From NCBI GenBank assembly GCA_028281605.1, contig JANQJO010000004.1, forward strand, positions 1-52,412: DNA of 52,412 nt, read 5' to 3'. Below the pieces are notes generated by a model. That model ran no database searches. It saw only the letters and a list, made by a program, of their open reading frames with translations, and was not told the origin of the DNA. The stretch comes from Pseudomonadales bacterium (GTDB lineage Bacteria > Pseudomonadota > Gammaproteobacteria > Pseudomonadales > JANQJO01). Each line of letters begins with the position of its first letter. Within the stretch, counting starts at the first letter, position 1. Of this stretch, positions 36,994-45,196 are shown in pieces. A program made the position numbers and the translations under genes.

Positions 36994-38030
36994 TATGTTT
37001 GTAGCAACCTAGGGTCAAAAGCATCTCGTACGGCTTCACCGATAAAAATTAACAAACTTAACATAATGGCCAAGCTAAAAAAAGCCGATAATCCTAACCA
37101 AGGTGCATGTAAATTAGCCTTGCCTTGGGATAAGAGTTCACCTAGAGAAGGAGAACCTGGTGGTAGGCCAAATCCGAGAAAGTCTAAGGAAGTTAAAGTG
37201 GCAATGGAGCCATTGAGAATAAAAGGCATAAAAGTCAAAGTTGCGACCATTGCATTAGGCAAAATATGACGAAACATAATGGTTAAATCGGGCACACCCA
37301 GTGCTTTGGCTGCCCTGACATATTCTAAATTGCGACCTCGTAAAAATTCCGCTCTAACAACATCAACTAAGCTGGTCCAGCTAAATAACAACATAATGCA
37401 CAGTAGCCACCAAAAGTTGGGGGAGATAAACGCGGAGAGTATAATCAGCATAAAGAGTACGGGTAAGCTGTTCCAGATTTCTAAAAATCTCTGCAAAATT
37501 AAATCTATTTTCCCGCCGTAATAACCCTGTATGGCTCCCATAAAGATACCAATGACACTGCTGCCAAGCGTCAGTAAGAGTCCAAAGAACACAGAAATAC
37601 GAAAACCATAGATAATACGGGCCAGGACGTCACGTCCTTGATCATCTGTGCCTAACCAATTTTCTAACGTGGGTGGAGAGGGGGCTGGTGTTGTTAAGCT
37701 ATAATTAATTGTGTCGTAATAGTAACGAATGGGGGGCCATAGTATCCAGCCTTTATCCTGTATGAGTGCTTGTACATATTCGTCACGATAATCAGCTTCT
37801 GTTTGAAAATCTCCACCAAACGCTGTTTCAGGATAGATTTTAAAAACAGGAAAATAATGGTCAGATTGATAATATACCCATAGTGGCTTATCGTTTGCAA
37901 GAAACTCTGCTGTACAAGATAGGGTAAACAGAATTAAGAATAGCCATGTAGACCAATAGCCACGGCGATTGGCTTTAAATTGTGCCCATTGTCTAGCCCT
38001 TAATGGGCTTAATGACCAAAGTGTTTGCAA
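36993..38030 (-). CDS. yejE: Peptide ABC transporter permease YejE
   Basis: YejE is the second inner-membrane permease of the importer. The family start LSPLRARQWAQFKANRRGYWS is followed by a large periplasmic loop, GTDDQGRDVLARIIYGFRIS, and the permease EAA loop EYVRAAKALGVPDLTIMFRHILPNA quoted here as its motif region. No ATG is available. A TTG at 38030 with AAGGG seven bases upstream is the best start; other TTG codons up to 38078 overlap yejB more deeply. This gives 345 residues, near the usual size. Confidence 0.9.
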   Translation of the reverse strand: MQTLWSLSPLRARQWAQFKANRRGYWSTWLFLILFTLSCTAEFLANDKPLWVYYQSDHYFPVFKIYPETAFGGDFQTEADYRDEYVQALIQDKGWILWPPIRYYYDTINYSLTTPAPSPPTLENWLGTDDQGRDVLARIIYGFRISVFFGLLLTLGSSVIGIFMGAIQGYYGGKIDLILQRFLEIWNSLPVLFMLIILSAFISPNFWWLLCIMLLFSWTSLVDVVRAEFLRGRNLEYVRAAKALGVPDLTIMFRHILPNAMVATLTFMPFILNGSIATLTSLDFLGFGLPPGSPSLGELLSQGKANLHAPWLGLSAFFSLAIMLSLLIFIGEAVRDAFDPRLLQT

Positions 38031-38040
38031 GTTAAAGCCC

Positions 38041-39147
38041 TTAAAATTCCCTTGATTCAAAATCAATACGAGGATCAATGATCACATAGACCACATCTCC
38101 CACCAGTTTGAGTAACAGTCCCATTAAGGTAAAAATATATAACGTGGCAAAGACTACAGGATAATCGCGATTGATGACGGCTTCAAAACCTAATAAGCCT
38201 AGACCGTCTAGAGAAAAAATGAATTCTATTAACAAAGAGCCAGTAAAAAATAATGTGACAAAAGCTGCTGGAAAACCAGCGATAATGATCAGCATGGCGT
38301 TACGAAAAATATGCCCGTATAAAATGCGCTTTTCTCGTAAACCTTTGGCACGAGCAGTGATTACATATTGTTTGTTGATTTCATCAAGAAACGAGTTTTT
38401 AGTCAGCATGGTTAAGGTTGCAAAACCACCGATGACATTGGCTAAAGTGGGTAAGGCAATGTGCCAAAAATAGTCTAGAATTTTACCAGGCCAGCTGAGT
38501 TGGTCAAAGTTGTCAGAGGTCAGACCACGCAGAGGGAACCAATCCCAATAAGAACCGCCAGCAAATAAAACCACTAATATGACTGCAAACAGAAAAGAAG
38601 GAATCGCATAGCCAATGATGATGGTGACACTGGTCCAAACGTCAAAAGAACTGCCGTGATGTATGGCTTTACGAATGCCTAAAGGAATTGAAATCAAGTA
38701 GATCAGTAGAGTGCTCCACAGTCCTAAGGAAATTGACACTGGCATTTTTTCAATGATTAAATCGATGACAGTTCTGTCACGATAGTAACTTTCACCAAAA
38801 TCAAAAGATAGGTAATTTTTTAACATGATGAAAAAGCGTTTATGAGCAGGCTGGTCAAAGCCGTATAATTGCTCAATGTGATCAATAAATTCAGGAGGTA
38901 AGCCTCTAGCTCCTCGGTATTGACCTGCATTGTCAGAGCTGCTGGTGGACGCTTGTATGCTGCCGGTATCACTGGTTTGAGTACCACCAATTTGAGTGCC
39001 GGCAGATGTATCTAATCCTTGCAACTGTGCCAACATGCGCTCAACTGGTCCTCCAGGTGCTGCCTGAATGATGATAAAGTTCAGCAACATGATCCCAAAT
39101 AAAGTGGGAATGATGAGTAAAATGCGCCTTAAAATGTAAGCATGCAT
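38041..39147 (-). CDS. yejB: Peptide ABC transporter permease YejB
   Basis: YejB is the first permease. It begins with a membrane anchor ([20 protein letters not shown]) and [19 protein letters not shown], has [19 protein letters not shown], and ends with the cytoplasmic [12 protein letters not shown]. The EAA loop is [21 protein letters not shown] Thr/Ser/Gly-rich linker at residues about 48-78 is seen in some family members. It lies 22 bp after the second yejA gene. Confidence 0.94.
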   Translation of the reverse strand: MHAYILRRILLIIPTLFGIMLLNFIIIQAAPGGPVERMLAQLQGLDTSAGTQIGGTQTSDTGSIQASTSSSDNAGQYRGARGLPPEFIDHIEQLYGFDQPAHKRFFIMLKNYLSFDFGESYYRDRTVIDLIIEKMPVSISLGLWSTLLIYLISIPLGIRKAIHHGSSFDVWTSVTIIIGYAIPSFLFAVILVVLFAGGSYWDWFPLRGLTSDNFDQLSWPGKILDYFWHIALPTLANVIGGFATLTMLTKNSFLDEINKQYVITARAKGLREKRILYGHIFRNAMLIIIAGFPAAFVTLFFTGSLLIEFIFSLDGLGLLGFEAVINRDYPVVFATLYIFTLMGLLLKLVGDVVYVIIDPRIDFESREF

Positions 39148-39169
39148 ATCGTTAGAGGCGCCCTAAGTT

Positions 39170-40999
39170 TTATTGTTTTGAGTCTATCCACCAACTCATC
39201 AGATCTATGCCGTAAGGAGGTGTGATGCTTGGGCGTTTTAGCTTTTTCCAATAAGACAGTCGATAAGAACTGATGTGCCAATTGGGAATGACGTAATGAT
39301 TCCATTGTAAGACTCGGTCGAGTGCACGAGTTCGATAGATCAGCTGCTGTCTGTCTGGAGCAGCGATGAGTTGTGTTACTAAGTAATCTACTGCCGGGTT
39401 TTTTAAGCCCAAAACATTTTTAGAGTCTTGTGTATCAGCTGCTGAACTGTGCCAAAAATCTCGCTGTTCGTTGCCGGGGGATAAAGATTGAGCAAAGGTG
39501 TGAACCGCCATGTCAAAATCAAAGGTACGCAGACGCTCAACATATTGGGTGATATCGACTTTGCGTAATGTGAGATCAATGCCCATGGTTTCTAATGATT
39601 TTTTAAAGGGTAAAATAATTCGTTCAAATCCGCCTTCAGCACGCATTAAAAACTCTATTTTGACGGGTTGGCCGGCAGGGGTGTGTAAGGTATTATCAAT
39701 GATGGTGTATCCAGCTTGTTTAAGTAATGTAAGGCCTTGTCTCAATTGCTGTCGTGACTTACCTTGGCCTGTGGTTTTCGGAGGAGTATAGACAGTTGTG
39801 AAAACTTCTGGGGGCACTTGGTCCTTAATAGGTTCCAATAATTTGAGTTCTTCTGGGCTTGGAAGCTTGCTGGCGGCCAATGGTGTGTTTTGAAAATAAC
39901 TGTGCGTGCGTGTGTATTGATCATAGAATAAATTTTTATTGGACCACTCAAAGTCGAATGCATAAGCCATGGCTTGCCTTAGAGTTTTATCTTGCAATAA
40001 AGGGCGGCGTAAATTGAATGCAAAAGCTTGCATTCCGGCAGGCAGTTGATGGGGGAGGGTTTCTTTGGCAACTTTGTTTTCATCAAAAGCTTTACCCGTA
40101 TATTGTGTGGCCCAAAGTTTGGCGTTGTTTTCTCTGCGAAAGTCGTATTCCCCAGCTTTAAACGCTTCTAAGGCAATCGTATTATCAAGATAGTATTTAT
40201 AGACGATAGTATCAAAATTATGGCGACCTTTGTTGATGGCTAAGTCCTTACCCCAATAGTTAGGGTTGCGTTCATAAATAATGGTTTTGCCTGGGTCAAA
40301 AGATTGAATTCGATAGGGACCGCTGCTGACTGGAATATCGAAGCTGGTATCTTGGAACGATCGGTCTTTCCAATAGTGCTTGGCTAGTACCGGCAGTTGT
40401 CCCATGATCAGTGGCAGTTCTTTATTATTGCCGGCTTTGAAGCTGAATTTAACTTGTCGTCTGGATAGCGCTTGTGCTTTTGCAACATCAGCATAATAAA
40501 ATCGGTATTGAGGGGCAGCTTCTTGGATGAGTTTATTAAAAGAAAATACAACATCTGTTGCCGTAATGGCTTTGCCATCAGAAAACTTAGCGTGTTTGTT
40601 CAAGTGAAAGATGACCCAGCTGCGATCGGCTGGAGTTTCTATTTTTTCAGCAATCAGACCGTATTCGGTAAAGGGTTCATCTTGTGTGCTGACTGCTAAG
40701 GTTTCAAAAACAAACCCTAAGCCGCTTGCAGCCAGTCCTTTGGCAATAAAGGGGTTAAAGCTGTCAAAGGAGCCAATAGTGGCCAAGGTTAAAGTACCGC
40801 CTTTAGGAGCTTGTGGGTTGACGTAGTCTACGTGCTTAAAACCCTTAGAATATTTGGGTTTGCCATGCATGGCTAGGGCATGAGCTTTGATGGCAACAGA
40901 AGATTTAGCAAAAGTCAGAGAATGAGCACATAAAATGCACAAAAAAGTGAATATTAAATACCAAAAGACGCGAGGTATTAATTGTGAAATTGCGGTCAT
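39170..40999 (-). CDS. yejA: Second YejA-type peptide-binding protein
   Basis: A periplasmic solute-binding protein of the YejA (SBP family 5) type, 609 residues from ATG 40999. A signal peptide is present (LIPRVFWYLIFTFLCILCAH, then SLTFAKS). Landmarks are HALAMHGKPKY, NPQAPKGGTLTLATIGSFDSFNPF, ITATDVVFSFNKL, VSSGPYRIQSFDPGKTIIYERNPNYWG, FAFNLRRPLLQDKTLRQAMAYAFDFEWSN in parts, and a C-terminal HYVIPNWHISSYR. Its start overlaps the stop of the first yejA (ATGA), and a GTG four codons earlier is in frame. It is a diverged tandem duplicate. Confidence 0.93.
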   Translation of the reverse strand: MTAISQLIPRVFWYLIFTFLCILCAHSLTFAKSSVAIKAHALAMHGKPKYSKGFKHVDYVNPQAPKGGTLTLATIGSFDSFNPFIAKGLAASGLGFVFETLAVSTQDEPFTEYGLIAEKIETPADRSWVIFHLNKHAKFSDGKAITATDVVFSFNKLIQEAAPQYRFYYADVAKAQALSRRQVKFSFKAGNNKELPLIMGQLPVLAKHYWKDRSFQDTSFDIPVSSGPYRIQSFDPGKTIIYERNPNYWGKDLAINKGRHNFDTIVYKYYLDNTIALEAFKAGEYDFRRENNAKLWATQYTGKAFDENKVAKETLPHQLPAGMQAFAFNLRRPLLQDKTLRQAMAYAFDFEWSNKNLFYDQYTRTHSYFQNTPLAASKLPSPEELKLLEPIKDQVPPEVFTTVYTPPKTTGQGKSRQQLRQGLTLLKQAGYTIIDNTLHTPAGQPVKIEFLMRAEGGFERIILPFKKSLETMGIDLTLRKVDITQYVERLRTFDFDMAVHTFAQSLSPGNEQRDFWHSSAADTQDSKNVLGLKNPAVDYLVTQLIAAPDRQQLIYRTRALDRVLQWNHYVIPNWHISSYRLSYWKKLKRPSITPPYGIDLMSWWIDSKQ

Positions 41000-42858
41000 T
41001 GTTTTTGCCACCAGGTTTGTACACCCAAAATGTAGGGAGGCTGTTTTTTAGGTTTGCTAAGTTTATTCCAATAAGCGATGCGATGGTAGTTTATGTACCA
41101 ATGCGGTATGGTGTAATGCTCCCATAACAGCACTCGATCTAAAGCTTTCATTAATTGCGTGACTTCGGTTAGCGTTGTCGTTTGGTCTATTTGTTCGATG
41201 ATGGCATCGACAACTGGGTTTTTAATGCCAGCGTAGTTTTTATTGCCTTTAATGTCGGCTGTATCACTGTGAAAATATTGGTGGGGTCGCTCCCCAGGTG
41301 CTAAGCTTTGCGGCAATACAAAGATGGTCATATCGAAGTCAAAATTATCCAGCCTTTCTTTATACTGAGCTGGGTCAACCATGCGAATGGACATTTCTAT
41401 TCCAACGGTCTTTAGATTTTTCTGAAAAGGTAATAGCACTCTTTGCAGAGAAGCACTGTGTTGATTGACTTGTTCAAAGACGAAAGGTTCCCCTGTAATG
41501 TTATGTAATAATTGATTGTTTTTGATGTACCAACCGGCTTGATTTAAGAGTTCTAAAGCTTGTTTACGTTGACGACGGATTTGACCACTGCCTTTGGTTT
41601 TACTGAGTTCAAAGGTTTGTTTGAACAAAACCTGAGGCAGATCGTTTTTAAAGGGTTTAAGTATAGCCAGCTCTGCGTCAATAGGTAAGCCTGTTGCTGT
41701 AAAAGGACTGTTAGGAAAGTATGTATTGGAGCGAGTGTAGGCGTTATTGAATAAAGTTTTATTGCTCCACTCGAAGTCAAACAGTTTAGAGATGGCTTCG
41801 CGTACTCTTTTATCTTGAAATAAGGGCTTGCGTAAATTAAAGAAAAAGGCTTGAGTGCCTTGAGCTTGCTGGTGAGGAATTTCGGCTTTTGTGACCAAGC
41901 CTTTACGGATAGCCGGAAATTGATAGTTTTTAGACCAGTTTTTTGCTACGTAATCAATGTGGATGTCGTATTCTCCGGCTTTAAAGGCCTCAAAAGCGAC
42001 GGCGGCGTCTCGATAAAAGTCAATTTGTATCTCGTCAAAGTTGTATAAGCCTTTATTGACAGGTAGATTTTGTGCCCAGTAGTCTTGTACTCTTTGTAGT
42101 ATTAAACTTTGTCCGGGTTTAAATGTTTTGATCTGATAGGGTCCGTTGCCTAAAATCGGCGTCAAGCCGGTTTTTTCAAATTCGTGTTTTTTGAAGTAGT
42201 GGGCTGGAAGAATGGGCAGTTCTCCAGCTCGCAGAATCAATTGCCTTTGGTATTTTTGTTCAAACTCAAACTTGACTTTTTTAGAGTTTAAGATAATTGC
42301 TGACTTGATGGGTTGATAAGTGATCGCAAACCTTGGGTGTCCTTTTTCTTTGAGTGTATTGAAAGAAAACACGACATCGTCGGCTGTGATGGGGTGTCCA
42401 TCGTGAAAGCGAGCTGCTTCTCTGAGGTTGAAAATAACCCAGCTGTAGTCTTTTGGGTATTCTAGGGTCTCTGCAATCAGGCCATAGGCGCTTTGTGGTT
42501 CGTCTCCGGATGGGCGCAATGCATCGGTACCGGCCAATAGGGTATCGTGCAGTTCACCGAAGCCGTATAAATACAAGCCGGGTGTATTGCGTGGACTGGT
42601 TCCTTTGAGCAAATAGGGGTTGAGTGTATCAAAGGTACCGACACCCATGAGTTTGAGGTGTCCCCCCTTGGGTGCATTGGGATTGGCATAGTCAAGGTGT
42701 TTCCAGTTGGATGGATACTTTAAATCTTCATAAAGAGCAAATCCATGTATTTTGGTAATATCAGTCGTGTTGGATGTGGCCGCGACTTGGCCGGATGCAA
42801 AGCAAACGATTGTGATCAGTAGGGTCAGCATAAAACGTATAAGTTGACCAGTGTACAA
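40996..42858 (-). CDS. yejA: First YejA-type peptide-binding protein
   Basis: A 620-residue periplasmic binding protein and the first gene of the yejAABEF operon. The frame has no ATG at its start; TTG 42858 is preceded by a perfect AGGAGG five bases upstream, so it is almost certainly the start. The signal peptide is FMLTLLITIVCFASGQVAA. Landmarks are HGFALYEDLKY, NAPKGGHLKLMGVGTFDTLNPY, ITADDVVFSFNTL and HYTIPHWYINYHR. It aligns with the second copy along its length but is clearly diverged, so the two may bind different peptides. Confidence 0.93.
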   Translation of the reverse strand: MYTGQLIRFMLTLLITIVCFASGQVAATSNTTDITKIHGFALYEDLKYPSNWKHLDYANPNAPKGGHLKLMGVGTFDTLNPYLLKGTSPRNTPGLYLYGFGELHDTLLAGTDALRPSGDEPQSAYGLIAETLEYPKDYSWVIFNLREAARFHDGHPITADDVVFSFNTLKEKGHPRFAITYQPIKSAIILNSKKVKFEFEQKYQRQLILRAGELPILPAHYFKKHEFEKTGLTPILGNGPYQIKTFKPGQSLILQRVQDYWAQNLPVNKGLYNFDEIQIDFYRDAAVAFEAFKAGEYDIHIDYVAKNWSKNYQFPAIRKGLVTKAEIPHQQAQGTQAFFFNLRKPLFQDKRVREAISKLFDFEWSNKTLFNNAYTRSNTYFPNSPFTATGLPIDAELAILKPFKNDLPQVLFKQTFELSKTKGSGQIRRQRKQALELLNQAGWYIKNNQLLHNITGEPFVFEQVNQHSASLQRVLLPFQKNLKTVGIEMSIRMVDPAQYKERLDNFDFDMTIFVLPQSLAPGERPHQYFHSDTADIKGNKNYAGIKNPVVDAIIEQIDQTTTLTEVTQLMKALDRVLLWEHYTIPHWYINYHRIAYWNKLSKPKKQPPYILGVQTWWQKQ

Positions 42859-43300
42859 TGAAACCTCCTAAAATCGCCGAGTAATACTGTGTTTGTTATT
42901 GTGCTCAATAACCATTGTATTTTCATGGCGATGGTCTTCAAGATGTCTTTAGTATTATGCATAAATTTCTCTTTTTACAGTACATTGTGTGAATTATTTC
43001 GAGTTCATGACGTTCACGATGATAGGGGGAGCTCTTTTTGATTGATATTTATTCATAAGGCTTACATCTAAAGTTAAAGGTCATTGGAAATATCTTTATC
43101 GAGCTGTTGAGGTAAGGCACAGGAAATAATCTACCCATTTTGAGCGGATGCATGTTTGAGCAAAGCGAGTTCAGGAGCGACAAATGTTAAAGTTATTTCA
43201 TGCACGTTCCTTACTAACAGCAAGGCGCGATACTAAAGTCAGTGACACACAAATAAAGTTAGGTTGTTTATCTTGATCAATTTTTGCTACAAAGCCCTTT
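42859..43300. other. Intergenic region upstream of the yej operon
   Basis: About 440 bp between the first yejA gene and the stop of the small exported protein. It holds the yej ribosome site (AGGAGG, 42864-42869), presumably the yej promoter, and chimeric repeat element copy 3 (43110-43214). A 69-codon minus frame at 43198-43407 uses the repeat arm for its last residues; I treat it as a shadow. Confidence 0.55.
43110..43214 (-). repeat. Inverted-repeat element, copy 3 (chimeric: one B arm, one A arm)
   Basis: The plus-strand left arm (43110-43140) is type B, starting AGGTAAGGCACAGGAAAT. The right arm (43184-43214) is type A, reading ATGTTAAAGTTATTTCATGC toward CTTA. The core is in the opposite orientation to the other copies (TTGAGCAAAGCGAGTTCAGG). 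The two arms cannot form the long perfect stem found in copies 2 and 4; only the common skeleton pairs. This copy therefore joins halves of two element types. Confidence 0.9.
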
Positions 43301-43693
43301 TCATTGTGAGTGTACGGTACATTCAGTGATAGGCCTGAGGTGTTCTTTAGACTGAGTTGCTGTAATATGGCTGGTAAAGCGGCCGTGCAGCTTGACATAC
43401 TTACCACCGTTAGGTACTGGGCTGTCGTAAATGATAGGGTTGGCCTCTAGGGTTTGAAAATGGCGCAACGCTTGTGTTCTTGTGACAGTTTGATGTGATT
43501 CTTTTCTTATAACGGGTTGTTTGCTGATAGGGTCAATATGAGCCTGTAGTTTAGCGCTTGCTTTGATGGGGTTGAGGTTTGCAGTGTTGGTATTGTGTGT
43601 ATTTGCCGTGTTGTCACTGACAGTAATGATTGAAAATGCGTATGCACAAAATAAATACAGTGCTTTTGATATAAATCGTGTATAGTCTGCCAT
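43301..43693 (-). CDS. Small exported protein of unknown function
   Basis: A 130-residue protein. The N-terminus (FISKALYLFCAYAFSIITVS) is a likely signal peptide, followed by an Asn/Thr-rich linker. The C-terminal third (SPVPNGGKYVKLHGRFTSH, then ITAT and a late Cys) resembles the short secreted proteins that end with a GG.xV.L.GRF segment and a terminal Cys; I can only note this pattern. The ATG has no strong ribosome site. A second frame runs through the same region, but this one is self-consistent. It is divergent from tusA. Confidence 0.5.
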   Translation of the reverse strand: MADYTRFISKALYLFCAYAFSIITVSDNTANTHNTNTANLNPIKASAKLQAHIDPISKQPVIRKESHQTVTRTQALRHFQTLEANPIIYDSPVPNGGKYVKLHGRFTSHITATQSKEHLRPITECTVHSQ

Positions 43694-43854
43694 TTTTATG
43701 CCACTTCTGTTGTGCTGTTTTATCTACAACTTGGAGATTATTAGTTAAATATTAGCATTTGGTTTACTTTTTAAGGGTGGGCAGCTGTGTTCAAAGTGAT
43801 ATAGGTTGCATTGGTTGCATAATGAGAATGAGGTGGTGAAGTTCAAAGGTGAAA

Positions 43855-44124
43855 ATGGTGGATGAAGTGTTAGTATCTGCGGATACTGAGTTGAATGTTG
43901 AAGGTTTACAATGCCCTGAACCAGTGATGATGTTACATGGGAAAATACGTTTAATGAAAGTAGGTGAGGTGCTGAAAGTTAGTGCGACCGATACCACGAC
44001 CCAAAAAGACATTCCAAAGTTTTGTCATTTTTTGGGTCATGTGTTGTTGCATCAGCAGGTTGTACGGACTGTCTTTGATCAAGAGACACGGTACTGCTAT
44101 TGGATCCAGAAGAAATCACCTTAG
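43855..44124 (+). CDS. TusA family sulfurtransferase-like protein
   Basis: An 89-residue protein with the TusA/SirA signature LQCPEPVMM (Cys20), followed by KIRLMKVGEVLKVSATD and the conserved DIPKFCHFLGH. TusA proteins pass persulfide sulfur, for example to TusBCD-E for tRNA 2-thiouridine. ATG 43855 has AGG five bases upstream; a GTG six bases earlier is in frame. It lies in front of a convergent unknown gene. Its stop codon lies inside the left arm of repeat element copy 4, so the insertion may have reset the C-terminus. Confidence 0.88.
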   Translation: MVDEVLVSADTELNVEGLQCPEPVMMLHGKIRLMKVGEVLKVSATDTTTQKDIPKFCHFLGHVLLHQQVVRTVFDQETRYCYWIQKKSP

Positions 44125-44226
44125 GAACGTGCACGAAATAACTTTAACATTTGTCGCTCCTGAACTCGCTTTGCTCAAACATGCATCCGCTCTAAATGTT
44201 AAAGTTATTTCGTGCACGTTCCTTAA
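44121..44226 (+). repeat. Inverted-repeat element, copy 4 (A arms, nearly perfect)
   Basis: The left arm (44121-44151) begins TTAGGAACGTGCACGAAATA; the right arm (44195-44225) is its near-exact reverse complement, giving a stem of about 30 bp. The core is CGCTCCTGAACTCGCTTTGC then TCAAACATGCATCCGCTC. It fills the whole gap between the convergent tusA-like and 241-codon genes, overlapping the tusA-like stop, and would act as a hairpin in transcripts from either side. Confidence 0.92.
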
Positions 44227-44229
44227 GCA

Positions 44230-44937
44230 TTACTGCTCAATAAGCATGGCAATAGCCGCAAGTGCTTCTGGATCCTGTTCTTTTATTTTATTGGCGATTC
44301 TGTGTTGAAAAAAGTAGCGAAAATGTGGATGTTTTTGTGCGCTAAAAAGACATTGATCGCCAGGCAGTACAGGTGTTTGTGAAACTTTGGTGTCATCAAC
44401 CAGCATGCCTTGTACTGTGCCATCGCCAAGTAAGCGCCAGCTAAGTACTTCAATCAGAGAAAAGGTTCTAAACCCATTTTCTGTGAGTACTGCATGTGTA
44501 CCAATGACATCGGGTATTTCTTGTAAGAAAAGATTTTCATTTTTATCTTTATCGGTTGCTTGTGGGGTATTGTAATAACCCACAGCAGATTCGAGCTCTA
44601 AAATTTTGTGTTCAGGAGGTATATAAAAAATATCGTCACACCTAGGGTCACGATAGCCTTCCCAGCGACCGTTTAAGGGGTCGTTAATATCTGTAGCGGG
44701 GACTATTTCGTTGAGCCAAGGTACCATGCCGAATACTTCCCCATCTTCTTGCAGGGCCCAGCATACGATTCTTAAGCTGTATAGCTTGTTTGCTGAGGTA
44801 TCATTGCTGTAAAGCATTTCTAATCCATCGAGCTCTGGTGCGATGCGGATGATACGGTTAGTCTTTTCGTTTAAAAGTCGACCGGTAAAAATGTCGTAGA
44901 CATTTTGGTCAATATTGTTTGGGTTTTGATTATTCAT
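44230..44937 (-). CDS. Conserved protein of unknown function
   Basis: A 235-residue soluble protein. ATG 44937 is preceded by GGAGGGGG; an in-frame start six codons upstream lies before that site and is unlikely. Sequences such as YDIFTGRLLNEKTNRIIRIA, PELDGLEMLYSNDTSANKLY, CWALQEDGEVFGMVPWLNEI and DPLNGRWEGYRDP are well structured and, to my recollection, occur in conserved unknown proteins of other gammaproteobacteria. No catalytic motif stands out. It converges on the tusA-like gene across repeat copy 4. Confidence 0.75.
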   Translation of the reverse strand: MNNQNPNNIDQNVYDIFTGRLLNEKTNRIIRIAPELDGLEMLYSNDTSANKLYSLRIVCWALQEDGEVFGMVPWLNEIVPATDINDPLNGRWEGYRDPRCDDIFYIPPEHKILELESAVGYYNTPQATDKDKNENLFLQEIPDVIGTHAVLTENGFRTFSLIEVLSWRLLGDGTVQGMLVDDTKVSQTPVLPGDQCLFSAQKHPHFRYFFQHRIANKIKEQDPEALAAIAMLIEQ

Positions 44938-45196
44938 GAGTTTCCCCCTCCCCAAACCTGTTTGTATGATAAACAGATAGTCAGTATGATTGCCTAGTTA
45001 GTGATGACCTTCAAGATAGTAACAAGTACTGTATAAAACTTATGAGACTATCTTATGAGTTCAGTTATAACCAAGTAAAGAACCTTCACTGTTACACTAC
45101 CAGTATAGTTGATTTCCATCAAGGGCGGGGTTATTTAGTGTAATGTTATGATTTTATTATTTTTTTTGTTGAAAGTGAAGGGATTGGTTGATGCTA

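Noticed and set aside
43198..43407. 69-codon minus-strand frame overlapping the small exported protein
   Set aside because: It is the shifted frame of the 130-codon gene for half its length and takes its last residues and stop from repeat copy 3. I considered a frameshifted gene, but the 130-codon frame has a sensible end of its own.
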